Shown piece after piece: positions 46,861 through 60,697 of a DNA stretch of 64,000 nt; the stretch's first letter is position 1; each line of letters begins with the position of its first letter. The notes under the pieces were generated by a model, which was not told where the DNA came from, ran no database searches, and saw nothing but the letters and a program-made list of their open reading frames with translations. A program made the position numbers and the translations under genes. Origin of the DNA: Prochilodus magdalenae (taxonomy: Eukaryota > Chordata > Actinopteri > Characiformes > Prochilodontidae). Location: NCBI GenBank assembly GCA_024036415.1, contig JAMWET010000748.1, forward strand, positions 281,001-345,000, written 5' to 3'.

Positions 46861-49800
46861 TAATTACAATATATACATGAAATCCACATAAAATACAGTC
46901 TAGACATATGGGATATTTACAATAGTGAACATTGTGGGCATGGGCAGTGTAAAGTGAACATGCAAATATATGTTTGCATATACATACAGGTGATAGTCAT
47001 GGACGAATGTCATGTGATAAAAGTAGCAGGTTTTAATGTTAGACTATAGTAACGTTTGCCGCTCGTGTCTGTGGTGTACAGGTGGAAGCCTTTAATGATT
47101 TAGGTATTAGAGTTGTCCTTCTTTCTCCATCTAATTAGCCCAGCCATAATTGTGCTAGGGTAATTGCCCTATCTATTCTTCCAGACCCATTAGAGTAATG
47201 CAAGAGTGTTGAGGGGGGCTGCAGCGGCAGCCCACTTTACTACAGCTGGAGTGAGTCCAGATGAGAAGGCCTGGGGTGGAAGCCAAACAGCTGATTGTCC
47301 TTTTACTTAATACTGGACATTGTCTATTGTCTAGAAAGGATACATTAAGGTGATAGTTCAGTGGATCACATTTACACAGTACACTAACCCCAAATGTAGG
47401 GGATGAGCTAAGACGTGCTTGTTTCTATAATATGAACTGAAAGACTATTGCAGCTTAGACATGATGGAAGCTTATACCACCTCAGTTAGCATAGGGTTGG
47501 CAACGCTAGCCTGTGCAACATGAATGAAGCAAATCTAAGCATGTTAGTTACTTTCAGGGTGATGGGAACACTAATCGCTTACAAGTACTTCTCTGTCCAT
47601 ACAAAGTGGCTTCCACAGTGCCAAACCAAAGTCTAAGCAAAACGGCTGAGCTTAAAATGGGCAGGATTATGCCCCCTCGAATCCCTCCCCTTTACCCAAG
47701 AGCAGGCAGGTGGTGAAAAGCTCCATATTTATGAACTCAAAGGTAAACACAGAGACGCTGCAGCTGTGACTTAAGGCATTCACTTGAATTGAGCAGAAAG
47801 GGGAAGTCCACCCATTTTTCTAGATTTCTGAATAACTAAACCATGAAAATGTAAACAATTCAGAGTGGTTTCATGTGCAGTGCTCTGTTCTACAGACACT
47901 TACAGAGTCATAATTGTTCACAGTGTTGGTGATAGGAACCAGACGTGTTCGGAGTGTGTAATGCTTCTTGAAGCTCCCACACTAAAGCTTTAGGATGTAT
48001 TGGTTAGGAATACACTGGCTGATCCCAGAGACAATGTTTTGGAAAGGTTTCAGCTCAAAATGTGTGTTTTAAATACATTTATATAAGGCAATATAATACT
48101 GAAAGTAAACATATTCATCAAATATTTTTGTATATATATTTTGTATATTGTACATAATTTAATTTACAGTGATCTTAATGACTAGGGCTGTGAGATGGTT
48201 TCCAATTGTTTGTCTAATATTAAAATATTTTCAGTTTTTAAAACAGTATATTTTTGTTCATTGTTATAGAAAAGGACATAATAAAGAAGATAATAATAAA
48301 CAAGAGGCGTGGCCCAGGACCCACTCTGGACTGAAGCATGGCCACCCTTCTGTTTACCCCAAGCAGTAAAAGGGAGACAGTCAGCCATAAATAATAAAAC
48401 CATAAAGTCATGCTTTATGTGAGATATTATGTGAGACATGAGATAGCAAGTAAATAAAGAGAAACTAAGTTATAATTGACATAAGTCATATTTTTGAGAA
48501 TGTAAGACATTATGAGTTATAATTATGAAATACTGTATGGTCTTTTTTTCTTCAAGTGGTCTTCCATAAGTTTTTCATTTGCGGTGTTGCCACCCAATAA
48601 AATCTCTGGGTCTGACCATAACCACCCCAATCTAGAGGTTCTAGCTACATCCCAGTTTAAATAAATACGGATCCACACCTTTTAGTTTTTTGTGTTACCC
48701 AAACACATTGCTTAGTTTAGAATAACTGAGCCACTGATGTTTGCAATTGTCCTCATAGAACATACATACAAGTCATAAATACAAGTCTAATTAAAGCCAA
48801 AATAAAAAGAATAGTTGCTTTGTTTATGGTCAGCAGTGTTCTTTACTCTGCTTGGTAATGACCAGTTATGATAGTATCAGTAACCGACCGGGCTGGACAG
48901 CAGAGGTAACCTCAAATACTTGAATGGATGCTTTCTGCATGTGCACTTCTCCTTGAATTTGATACACATTCAAATGCCAACCTTATTTTGATGTCCTTAT
49001 CTTTTCATATAATTATTCAGTGACACAATTCCCCTTTAAATGTGTCTGTGTTACGCTGTAACTGTGTTTGGCAGCTTGGCTCACACAACTGGATTGTGTC
49101 TCAGAACATGAATCATCCCACAAGATCCTCATGCACTGCAATTATGCAGACATATGACTTCTTGATATGTGATCTATGCTCATTATCTATTGTTTTCTGA
49201 GATATGCTGTGAGATGTATGAAAGAGGTGTCATTTTGTGAAATCTAAATGACAGATTAATTGGTTTATTCTGGCAGTGTGGGGTAAGCTGCCGTCTGTGA
49301 GGGTTTTTTTGATGATGATGTCAGATTTATAGTCTTTTTGCATGGATGGTTTGATCGTTGCATGCTCCAGCAGATTTGTGTGTTAGTCCAGGAAACGAAC
49401 TGTAATAATCTCCGGCTACTCCACTCTTTACCTGCTCTATGGACCTGGTGTTGAGACAGGAAGGTGTGTAAAGTTTCAGGCTTGGAACTGGCCCTTGTGT
49501 TTCTTCTCTGTGAAGTTTTACATATGGGATTGATATGAGCTCTCTGAAACTTAGCTCCAGTTCAGTTCCTTAACCCCTGCTCTCTAGTGAGGCTCTTCGG
49601 GGGTCTGCATCTTCCCCTATCACAGCCCATTAATCTTGCCAGGCTGAGGGAAGCTATGGCTCTCTCTGCATTCTGACATGCCTGGATAAAGAGAGAAAGA
49701 AAGCTTGGCTTGGTCTTTGATGGTTCAAAAGAGTAATTCTTCTGAAGAAACAAGGACTGCAGCAGAGACACGGAGGAATTGGGTTTCAAGATGAGGCCAT

Positions 49801-50122
49801 TCATTTTTACCCTTTAAAGCTGTACGTGTCCATCGTTTCGCTCTACTGTTTAAATGTGACAACACAGTTATTTGATTAAATACATGGCTAGGTATGTAAT
49901 CAAGGTTCTTCACCCAGGAGAAGAAAAAGTACAGGGAGGTACACTTAAGTATACTGTCCTGCACTCATGGTTATTATACTGAAGATGTGCTGCATATACT
50001 AATTTTGTGCTTAGTATGCTAAATATAATCATTAGTGCTATTTTGAGACACTATTATGATTCACTTTGATGGGAAATTGTCACTGAGTACATATTAAAGT
50101 ATATATACTTATAGTAAAAATT
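46861..50122. other. intronic, mostly unassigned
   Basis: AT-rich with no exons recognised. The sub-block 47,080-47,290 is less AT-rich and contains homeodomain-like TAATTA/TAATTG cores; it could be a conserved non-coding element, by impression only. Confidence 0.35.
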
Positions 50123-50210
50123 TAAATATATATGTATATATGTATATATGTGTGTATGTGTGTGTATGTATGTGTGTGTGTGTATATATATATATATATA
50201 CTGGTACATT
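50123..50210. repeat. TATG/TG/TA microsatellite
   Basis: TATATG, then TGTG, then pure TA alternation. Confidence 0.9.
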
Positions 50211-50514
50211 ACAATATATAGAATATACTTTTTTAGGGGAAGATTAAATAAGTCAGATTCTATTAACTACACTGAAGTACTGCTGCTATAAAATGCATAT
50301 GTAATTACTTCATTTGTAATGTATATAATTTGCACTTAAAGTACATTTCTAGTACAATATAGAAATCTAATGTACCTCATGTTTACCTGGACATCCACCT
50401 TTGGTATGGAAATTGGATACAAACTGGATGGAAATGACAGTGGGCCATTTAGGAGGGAGTGTGTGCAGAGATGGGGGTGTGTCCATTGGAGGGACCGGAA
50501 TGAAAGAGTGTCAC

Positions 50515-50911
50515 AGAGTTTTCATTTGCTGAACTGAGAGGAGTTGAACAGTCTTATGGCCTGAGGGACAAAAGACTTCGTGAGTCTGTCTGTGGAGCAG
50601 GACTGGGACAGCAGTCTGCCACTGAATGAGCTCCTCTGCCTGATGATCGTGCTGTGCAGAGGATTGTCCATGATGTTCAGCAGCTTGTTGAGGGCTCTCC
50701 TTTCTGCCAGTGGTGTTAAGGACTCCAGCTCTAGTCCCAGCACAGAACCAGGTTTCCTCACCAGCCTGTTGAGTCGTCCAGTATCCCTCCTGCTGATACT
50801 GCCTCCCCAACACACCACAGCATAAAAGAGGACTGGTAGAACATCACGGACTGGTAGAACATCAGCAAGAGATGCACATATTAATAATGATAGCTGGTTG
50901 GTCTGCAGCAA
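50515..50911 (-). mobile_element. LINE reverse-transcriptase ORF, C-terminal fragment
   Basis: On the minus strand one frame is open for 129 codons. It has FYAVVCWGGSISRRDTGRLN, RLVRKPGSVLG, LAERRALNKLLNIMDNPLHS, SSFSGRLLSQSC and SFVPQAIRLFNSS. This is the C-terminal part of a fish non-LTR retrotransposon polyprotein, after the RT domain. It is 5'-truncated: no catalytic YxDD or endonuclease is present. Confidence 0.85.
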
Positions 50912-53169
50912 TCAGATAAGCAAGCTACTAATTTCATTGTGTAGTCACTGCAATACAGTATACTTTCTTGTGCTGTTCAACAAAGCCATGTAAATTATGA
51001 ATATTATTATTCTTACTCAGTTTTTGAACTTGTTTTGTTTGATGAACATTACATAAATGTGACATAATTAAGACTTTGTGAAGTACTTGTAACTATGCAA
51101 CCTGTTTTGAATTGTTTTGCTTCCCATAGTTCCAGCCTTGCTTGGATTTGGTCTCTGTTCAGTGATGGTGCCAGAGAGCCTGATTTACAGAAAGAGACTG
51201 TGACGTGCAGGGTGCTGCATGCCCACTTTGAGCGCTGGTGCCATCACTGCGTTTTTGTATAGTAGTATGCAAATTGAGACACAGCCATCACTGCTGAAAC
51301 TGGACTTCCCAGGGGTTCAGTGGGCAAAGTGGGACAGTGATTAAGGCCTCATTAAACAAGGCCACTTCCTGTTCTGCCCAGCTTCTGCTGTCTGCGGTCA
51401 ACCCACAAGACCTAATACGGCAGCCGCCTGTTTTAACCACATGTCAGCAGGCCTGCCGCACAAATGAGTGACCCTCCTGCAAATCGTGATTTACATTATG
51501 CAGGACACACAGGTGAACCCATCTTTGTGCATCTTCACTGTATGTGCGTAATAGATTAATGTGCTAATCTGCATTCATTTGCACCTTCTCCAATTTTTAA
51601 GAAATTAGCTTGAAAATATATTTGACTGAAATGATTATGAAGTTATATATACATTTGATTAAAGTTCATTATTGGAGCTTCAGAACTGCACCATTTCTCA
51701 TAGTAACAAATGGTAAAACCCCAGCAACAGTGTAAAAGATGGCTTTCCTTCTTTTTATAAGATTTCACAGACAACAATAACCTTTCATAAAATTTTAACT
51801 CATCTTTCAATCCATCTACTTACAAACCCAACTGTGCTTCGTCAACAGTTTAAAACCCACACCTACAAGTGAATCTCCTGGTTTGTGTCAATGCTTTTAT
51901 TAGTGACATTAGCTAAAATAACAAGCACACATTAACTTCCTCTTCAATCCAACAACACATTTGAATTCTATTTAAGCTCCTAATGTACTGATGTTGTGTG
52001 AGGTTTATTCTTTGGTGTATTGTCTGGTCTTTGCCTGAAGTCAGTTTCCAGCCGTCAGGCCTCAATGCATGTCTATTTGTGAAGCATTATAGGCCTACCA
52101 GATTAAGCCCCTAACCACAATCACACAACGCTATGAAAATGAAAAGCCCAAGCAGGCCAGGAGAAGCAGTGATTTCCTAATTCTGGAATCTATGTGGAGT
52201 CTGCAGTGAGATACGCCACAGAGCACTTTGCATATGCTATCCATTAGCATAGTACTGAAACAGGCAATGCAGTGTCCACATGCAGTCCACATATGCAATC
52301 CATCAACACAATGCCAGTGTCGTCCAGCATTCGAGTCTACATATACCACGCAACAGCGAGGCCACATCATGGGACAGACACGGCGTAATGGTCCCAGTAA
52401 CGGGAGACTGACTGTCTGAGCGGAAGTTAAGGGATGCTTAGTTTGGGTGAAAGTCAAAGACTTTTCCATTTATTTAATTTCCACTCATTAAGTACAAATT
52501 AAGTAAGAATATGATTTTTTTCAGAAGATATGTCAGAAGATTGGAGTTCAGTAGCCCACTTGCATATAAAGGGACTTGTAACATACAAGACTTGATAACT
52601 CATCAAAACTGTCACCATCAAATGCATACTACTGTAGTGTCGCCATTACTGGCTGGCACAGAACTGAGTAGTCATGATCACGGGCAGAACATCCTGAGAG
52701 AACCCTGGACATCGTGCTGTTAGTGATGTTCTGTGCAGGACTGTGAACTTTGGGGAGTTTGTATTGGGTTTGCCATCACCATGGGATTTGTGGCTGTTAA
52801 TGACCTACCCAGCAACTCTGCCAGTCATCCAGTGCTGGGTGGTGGTCTAGCTGGCGTGTTTAATAGTGCTTTTTCTAAGGTGGTATGTTTCCTGCTTCTT
52901 ACTCTAGGGCAATACTGCAATACATAAAGCTTTTATCTTTAAGATACAGGAGAAAAACATCTTCACATCTCCTTTTTTCCACTGTGAGAGGACAACTCAA
53001 TGCTATGGGTCTGAAAGGGTGTGTAGCTGTCACGAAGCTTCTCACTGAGAAAAAGAAACAGATAATAAAAACTAAATCTGCAAAACAAACAAAAAAGCTG
53101 CCGCTGTTCTCACAACAATGGACCAGAGCCCAGCCCTCAACATCACTGAATGTGTTTGAGAATATTTGG
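50912..53169. other. intronic, mostly unassigned
   Basis: No exons recognised. Around 52.2-52.4 kb there are internal near-repeats (GTCCACATGCAGTCCACATA). The rest is without structure I can name. Confidence 0.35.
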
Positions 53170-53420
53170 CTCATTAGTCCAGGGTGTGCTCCAGTGTCCT
53201 CCCATAGTCCAAAGACATGCTGTCCGGTGAATTGGAGATGTCAGATTTCCCCCTAGGTGTGATTGTGTGTGAGTGAATGTGTGTTGTGTCTACTCTGTGA
53301 TGGACTAGAGGCCTGTCTAGAGTGTTTCCTGCCCTCAAACCAATGAACGCTGGAACTGGCTGCAGCAACCCTATACCCCGTGACCCAGAAGAACAAGCAT
53401 CTTAAAAATGAAAGAATGGT
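53170..53420 (+). repeat. widespread fish repeat 3' tail
   Basis: GATGGACTAGAGGCCTGTCT, AGTGTTTCCTGCCCTCAAAC, GCTGGAACTGGCTGCAGCAA and GTGACCCAGAAGAACAAGC, then AATGAAAGAATG. It is the same repeat type as the minus-strand copy at 32.8-33.2 kb. Confidence 0.7.
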
Positions 53421-56321
53421 TCACGAGAAAATACTGTACAAACTAATTCTGAGACTTACCTCCGGATGTCCCTGGAGACTTCTTTAAAGGCAAGATTCCT
53501 GAAAAAACAAGCTGTAATACAGGCAAAAGTTAGGCATGTGAAATACAGAAAACTGTATTTATTTAATCTTCTAGCGTAAATGTTAACCTTGTGAACACAG
53601 TTGTGTCTTTCTTCCATCTTTTAAACTTGGTCTGCTGCTGCTTTTACATGCAAAGTGTCTTTGATCCACATATTTATGGCTCGCCTGCACAGAGGTCACT
53701 TTAATGTCTAGGCCTGGCTCTCCTGTTGACTCTGTGTTTCGCTGAAGTGCCCCCTCTCAACAGGGAACAGAGATGGATTCCCCTTCTTACATCATTCCTG
53801 CAGCACTGTGGGGATTTATGAGCCAGGGGTAGAGTGGAGTCCAGAACAGAGACAAGGCTCAGAGGGCACATTACACACAGCTGTAGTGTCTGTCCTCTGA
53901 ATCTTTCCGTCTCAGCTCTCTTTCTCTCTCTCTTTTCCTTCCCTCTGTTGTGTCTTTGGTGCAACTTAGAGCCCCACATCGAGCCTCGTTTAACTTTTCC
54001 TGTTTTGTAAGGCACGTACATGCACATTTGGCAGACCCACTTTGCTGGGCTGTAGCTTGAGAAGTGCTCTGATGATGCTTATACAACTTAACTGCGTGAG
54101 GCACATGTGAATGATCAGGATCTCCGCTCCAGGGCATGTGTTAGTATGAAGTGAGTTTTCACCAGGGATGCAATTGTGGCTTATCGTTTGTTTGAAGACA
54201 TTACAGTGCAATGAGGTCTGAAAGCCCAGAAAGAAATGCTGTAATTACTAACAGGAGATGCAAAAATCCAAAACAGTCCCCATATGTGTGAACTAGCCTT
54301 GCCTCATTTATCAATTGTTGACAACCAAACCCTGTTTATAAACTAAGCCCGGTTTGCTGTATAGTGTGAAATTTTCAGTTTGCCATTTCATGCAGGTGCC
54401 GGAGTATAGGGAAAACTCAGTGCTTTCCTGAACCAAACAGTGCACCAATAAAGCACCACATGCAGAAGTAGTGAAGAACAGTGACAAACCAGCACTATTA
54501 GACTTTCGATTCAGGCCATAAATGGTAAAAACCCACGTCTACATTTAAGGCTAATTTCTGCTAGCATTCCTAAGGTATTCTGACAGTTTGTTAGCACTAA
54601 GCTAATAGTGATTCACATGAACACGTTTAGTATTTAGCATTTGTAGTTCTAGATTAGGCAGAGAAACTTCTAATAGAACCTTTTAAAACAAAATATTGGC
54701 TTAAAGAAGTTCCATGTTTCAGATTATTCCTTGTTAGCATTGTGTCTTTGTCCAAAGAAAAAAAAATATTTCCAATATAAGGACCTTCAGGAGAGGGCAA
54801 AGACTAAAATAAAAATATATACCTTATTCCAAGCTATTTATCATCATTTCTATTGGTCCATCCATCATAAGATTTGGCAGTTGACATATTCCAAGGATGC
54901 AGAATAGTGAATTTCATACAACAAATGGAGATAAAACTTTTCCATAGGACCGTGACGATATATTTCATCTTGTAGGAGCTTCATAGTGACTCTTTTAGAA
55001 GTCCCGCTGCTTATGGCTAGGACCACTGAGAATTTGAGAACTGAACTCAATTCTAACATTACAGTGGCAGTCAAAAATGCTTGCTTAAATGGCAAATAAG
55101 ATTCTTTATAATAGTGTTTTGCTGTCGGAACAAAATTGCGTATCTCCAAAATGGACATTTCATAAGGAAAGAAAATGGGAAACACTGTACCATACGCCTG
55201 CTATTGCATACTGATATAGCCATTTCATAAACGTGTCTTGGCAGGCGTTTTACTTAGTGTCCAGTAAAAATCAGTGTCATGTTAACATTACTGGTGATTG
55301 TCAAAATTCATGACAAAGTTTAGCAATGTGGTAGCTTACTAGATTACATTAGCATATGACATCTAATATCTAATATTAAGAGTAATAATAACCTGTCAGT
55401 GGGATACATGTTTAAAGCATAGTGATATCTGTGTTATGCTGCTGGATTCACGTAAATTCCTATCAAAAATGAATCAGGAGTCGAGTCCAGGACAGAGACA
55501 ATGTTAAAGCCGTAATATAAAAGTTTTGTTTTGTTAAAATTTAAATAAGTAGCATTGCTGAGTTTCCCTAAAGTGCCATAATGACCATGACATAATCCTA
55601 TTCTTTACACAGCTGATGATATGATGTTCAGTAGTGCATTGATTTGTATCTGTGGAAGACACATCCTTCAGCTATTTTTGAGCATGACCAACATGAAACT
55701 CAGCCGTTCGGGAAAGGAGTCCAGAATGCACCCAACTTTGCCAAATATTGTTCCAGAGTTTGCTTGCAGTTTTACCTTTTCGCCAAAGAGGTCTCCAAGT
55801 CACAAATAATTCTTTGGGCAATTTCTATTGGACTAGTCATCATAAAATGTGCACACAATATAAAGGGTGGCTGCAGCTTTCAAAGTGATGTAGTTATGAG
55901 TTTAACATGATAATCACAATATATGAAAACAGACCGTTTTGAATATGCTTGGTAGAATCCTCCTTACAGCAAGCAGATGCCCGCTCAGAACTGGCTGTGA
56001 GAAAACAGTATTTTTGGAACCACAACTGGCCTCTGTTTATTTTCAGTATCTGCATTTTCAAAGTGTAATCAGATGATGTCTTTGGGGAAAGGATGTTTAT
56101 TAATTTGAAGCAGAATCCAAGTCCATTCACAGTCATTGGCAGCAGCTCTCCATTCTTCCAAGGGCCGATGTGGCTGCAGATTTGTATTTCACTAAACAGA
56201 GGCACACCTGATTCTACTTGTATTCTCAATTGCTTTCAGTGAAACATTTGGAGATGTTGTTATTGGAATGAAAACTAACAGCAGTCAGTTACCGCATTCT
56301 CATTTTCCTTTCTTAGATATT
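53421..56321. other. intronic, unassigned
   Basis: AT-rich. Several 80-110 codon frames (for example 54,865-55,185 and 55,894-56,229, minus strand) lack motifs and splice sites. Confidence 0.35.
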
Positions 56322-57090
56322 CACTCATCATCAAAAGAATAGTTGCACCAATACCTGCTGTCAGAAAAAAATCAACTGAAAGGAACGAAACTTAATGAGT
56401 AGGTTTGACATTGTGAGACAAGGGTTGTGAATGGTTAAAGTCCGGCCACATGTGTGACATAAACAAGGCCTTATTGATGTTCCTACATCAGCCAACATTC
56501 CACAATTAGGGACAGCCACAATTAGGGACAGGCAGTGAGCAGTGATGCTCTCCACGAGTCATCCTGTTAGTGCCAGTACCGTTGTCAGACGACTTCACAA
56601 CACAGGACTACATGCATACAGACATGGAGTGACTCAGAATGACAGTGGGTTATCTTCAGTGACGAGTCCTGCTTTTGGCTTGGTCAAGACGACCAACGAA
56701 TCTGTGTATGTGGGCACCATGGTCAGCCCCAAGATGGATGGTTTGTTGTTACATTTCACGTGTCCAAAAGGCCTGGTGTCCCTCTAGCTCCACCCCTACT
56801 ACAAAATTTGCAGGAACTGTGGGAGAATATTCAAGCTGCATAGGATGGATTATCACAGGACACCATTAGAAACCTCTACAACTCCATGGCGAGACGTTTA
56901 GATTAGCAAACATGGCAACCCGACGCCATACTGAGAGACACTGAGAGACACTTCTGTATGTGTAGCTAAACATTGCCCATTTCAGTCTAAATTTATCATC
57001 ATGTATTGTTCCTGGTAATCGTTATCTTTACCCAGTAGCACTGCAGTTGGACACTTCCTTCTAGGTGCAGCTGTACTTTGGGGATAGGTG
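56322..57090 (+). mobile_element. Tc1-like family B transposon, decayed
   Basis: The left end CACTCATCATCAAAAGAATA is complementary to the right end (CTTTGGGGATAGGTG region) followed by TA at 57091. The + strand frames contain STSHPVSASTVVRRLHNTGL (HTH) and SDESCFWLGQDDQRICVWAP (first catalytic Asp region), separated by a deletion and frameshifts. At about 770 bp it is half the usual Tc1 length. Confidence 0.8.
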
Positions 57091-58384
57091 TATTTTGTTT
57101 GTATTCAGAATCATAATTTCATGTTTTTACTGTATGTGATGCTAAAAAGCTAACTACATTTTCAGACATTTAAATACACGTACGCTATCAAATGAGGACA
57201 GTGTCTTTAAGTCTTTCTAATAATCAGTAAACCCTTAACCATCCCATAATGTTTTAATAAAGCCATGAGTGTAAACAAGTGTTTGTAGACACTCATGTGC
57301 TGTCTTTTCCATTTGAACATGTGAAGTGCGGTATGTGTGTTGCTAATAGCCCCCCACCCCCAAATCCCCTCTCTGCTGTATATGTGGTGTGTGTGTATGT
57401 GTGCAGCAGGAAGGCTGCTTGCAGACATGATGTGTCTGTGAGGAATGTTCTGCTTGGCGTAAAGGCTCCTCTCCAAGGCTGGTGCACAGGACCACTCAAA
57501 GAACGCTCGGCTAATAAAAAGAGTCAACAATAGCCCTGCAGCTTTTGTTCAGATGCGACGTGCTTCACGTGACCCTGAACTCCAGTCTCCATGTCACAAC
57601 AAAATGACTTTGAACGTGACCTTTTGTATTGAAGCACAACTGACTGGTGCCCTGCCCTCGGGTCGCATTAGATGGACTTAAACATACATGTCGACTTAGT
57701 GATTTCAGGCATCTGGTTTGTGTTGTTTGTGTTGTCAGTTCTCAGACTGAAACAAACCGCGTCCGTCAGCTTGTTTGTGCAGTTGGTTAAAGAGCGTGTT
57801 GGACTTTAACCTTTGCTTAAGGCATCTTTCTCATCGAGTCCATGACTTCCCCGCATCATGTGAGTATGTGATCACCCTCGGAAAGTGTTTTGTGTTTCAT
57901 ACTAGACTATAATCTGTATTAACCTTGTACCACTGATTCACCAGTTTCTATACATTTGACTGAAGATGCAAAGCTGTGCTATAGCAATGCTCTTAGCTTA
58001 CCCAGTCAGAATTGTTCATAGCAGCTTTAACAGAAACCAGACATTTGATGTGCTTAATGCAGGGGTCCCAATTGCTGTCCCAGTCCTACTAGGCACATTA
58101 GGTGAAGCCAATCATTTTCTAATGAGAGTGCCATTTGTGCTGCACACCAAGAATTTGTCCTCCGCATTTAATCTATCCGTGAAGCACCCACATGCACACA
58201 CACTAGTAAGCATTATCCCTATCCACGACACCTGACACACTGGGGGGGGGCAGTGAACCCTCTGGTCACAACTTGCCCGGAGAGGGTGGGCAGTCATTCG
58301 CCTATACCACCAGACACCTGAGGAGCAGTCTATGAGTTGGGGGACAAAGGGGTCCTTGCTCAAGGAGGGAGCCACCTCTGTTAA
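57091..58384. other. intronic, unassigned
   Basis: No element named. A C-run (GGGGGGGG near 58,242) and scattered common-repeat phrases (GCAGGGGTCCC) occur. Confidence 0.35.
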
Positions 58385-58575
58385 TACCTCTGGTCCTGAT
58401 TGGCTGAAACAACAGTCCCAGATATCGGTGATTGTGTTTCTGTAGTACGGCACATGCCTTTTGTCTCATTCACTGGCCAACAGTTAATTAAAATATATAT
58501 TTGTACCGATGAATCATTACAATGGTGTAGCTCGAATACTATCTCAGTCATACAGCAGCCTGTAGAGCCATGTGA
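58385..58575 (+). repeat. direct repeat, left member
   Basis: It shares GGTCCTGATTGG, GTCCCAGATATC, CTGTAGTACGGCACATGCCT and CAGCAGCCTGTAGAGCC with 59,868-60,022. The two members bracket a Tc1 derivative. Confidence 0.75.
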
Positions 58576-59228
58576 GTTGGAAATCAACATTCCCAGTTAG
58601 AAGCACCCTATTAGGGATTCGTCTCCACACCTGATCCATAGCCTAATGGAAACCCATGACATTATTAGTATCAACCTCTGATCTCCTATCCTGGAACTGG
58701 GAAATAGCGCAGTATATACTGCTTACATACTGGTTCTGACCAAAAGTAGGAAGTAGTATCCAGAGATCCAAAGATACCTGGATGACTTGCTGCTCCAAGA
58801 AAATATTCCATCTTATATGTATCAGAGCTACCTTGATGATATACCTAATATAAAAATGCAACGTGGGTATTTCAGGACGACTTAACCACCTGGACATTTT
58901 TCCTAGCTCCGGATTCACCCTTTCTATTCATTAATCACAGCAATATGAAAGAAATCTGATCAAATTCTGCTGCACTACAGCAATTTCCCAGCTGGTCTTA
59001 ATTTAGAAGTTATTTCAGTGCATAGATTACATGGCTAAATAAACTAAGTAAAGTTGCACTGCTTATTGTTCGGTCAAAATAGCTCACTTTGCCAGCAAGG
59101 AGTATAATGAAAATAAAATGGAGAGAAAAGAAAGAGTCGCAGTGTCCTCTGTCATTTTAGGGGTGTATTATAGGTTTTCATTTTTTATTTTTTATAAGTC
59201 ACACAGGCACATCTTATATCGAAATATA
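58576..59228. other. intronic, unassigned
   Basis: AT-rich with nothing recognised. Confidence 0.4.
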
Positions 59229-59760
59229 CAGGGGTTGGACAATGAAACTGAAACATCTGGTTTTAGACCACAATCATTTATTAGTATGGTGTAGGGCCTC
59301 CTTTTGCGGCCAATACAGCGTCATTTGGGCAGCCGTGGTTTTATGTTTTTTGGATACAATCCGGGTTAGCACCCGAACATCCCTTTCAGACAGCTTCCTC
59401 TGGCGTCCACAGTTAATCCTGTTGGATGTGGTTCGTCCTTCTTGGTGGTATGCTGACATTACCCTGGATACCGTGGCTCTTGATACATCACAAAGACTTG
59501 CTGTCTTGGTCACAGATGCGCCAGCAAGACGTGCACCAACAGTTTGTCCTCTTTTGAACTCTGGTATGTCACCCATAATGTTGTGTGCATTGCAGTATTT
59601 TGAGCAGAACTGTGCTCTTACCTGCTAACTGAACCTTCACACTCTGCTCTTACTGGTGCAATGTGCAATTAATGAAGATTGGCCACCAGGCTGGTCCAAT
59701 TTAGCCATGAGACCCCCACACTAAAATGACAGGTGTTTCAGTTTCATTGTCCAACCCCTG
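59229..59760 (-). mobile_element. miniature Tc1 derivative (family A), copy 4, different internal deletion
   Basis: 532 bp between TA at 59227-28 and 59761-62. The minus-strand ORF (59274-59576, 100 codons) begins MGDIPEFKRGQTVGARLAGA. It continues past the HTH into a GRQRKLSERDVRVLTRIVSK segment missing from copies 1-3, then jumps to the distal end (MTLYWPQKEALHHTNK). The deletion breakpoints therefore differ although total length is almost the same. Confidence 0.92.
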
Positions 59761-59867
59761 TATATCTAAATACACATTCTGAGAAGTAATAGTGAATAAT
59801 ACAAGTAAGTGAAGAAATGGAACAGCTGCTAAACAGTCATTGGAGGACTGAGGAAAATGCAGAGAGA

Positions 59868-60022
59868 GTCCTGTGATGGTCCTGATTGGTTTAGTCCCAG
59901 ATATCAGTGTTCTGTAGTACGGCACATGCCTTGTGTCTCACACTGGGAACAGGAAAATATATTTTACCGATGAAGAGTGTGCAGTGCTATGCAGCATACA
60001 GCAGCCTGTAGAGCCTAGTTCC
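59868..60022 (+). repeat. direct repeat, right member
   Basis: A shortened counterpart of 58,385-58,575 with the same order of motifs. It lacks part of the middle. Confidence 0.75.
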
Positions 60023-60697
60023 AACCACAATTCACCACACCTGATCCAACCAATTAACCCCTTCTTAGCTCCCTGATTGGCTGGATCTGATGTATTAGAG
60101 TTAAGTAAGGGGGCGGGGCATCTTATTAGATACAGGTAGGAGCTATTTTCTGCAGGGAAGCTCTCTGGGACCAGGGTTAGAGACCACTGGTATGTACTGT
60201 AAATCTGAGATATGTTAGAGAGTAATGATCTCTGAATGGCCTAACACTGCATTGTGTTTATAAGGGTGTCTGTACTATCCTGGTAGAAGCCAGATTGGAT
60301 GGACAGCACTTCACTTGTTTTGTGTTTCACGTAACATGCCATTATGTGTCCCTGACATGTGGTTTAGACTTCAGATCTAGTTAAGTTTAAACCGAGCCCC
60401 TCAGAATTTATGGATGCTAAGTGCTATGTGAAAGTAGACCACACACCACTTAGTCTATTACACTGACCACCAGCTTTTCTAAGTAATTACAAAATGCCCA
60501 TTTTAAAACCATGTATTTAAACCATTCTAAGTGATTTACAGTTATATACTGTAGAGGCTTGTAACGCTTTGTCGTAGCTTCTCTTACTCTGTGATATATC
60601 TTTTACGCTTATATAAGAGATCCATATGTGTCTGTTAACAGTAACAGTAGTGTAGAAATCTACTGCTTAAAACCAATTCATACAACAGACAAATTTG
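60023..60697. other. intronic, unassigned
   Basis: Contains a common-repeat phrase (GGGACCAGGGTTAGAGACCA). Otherwise nothing recognised. Confidence 0.4.
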
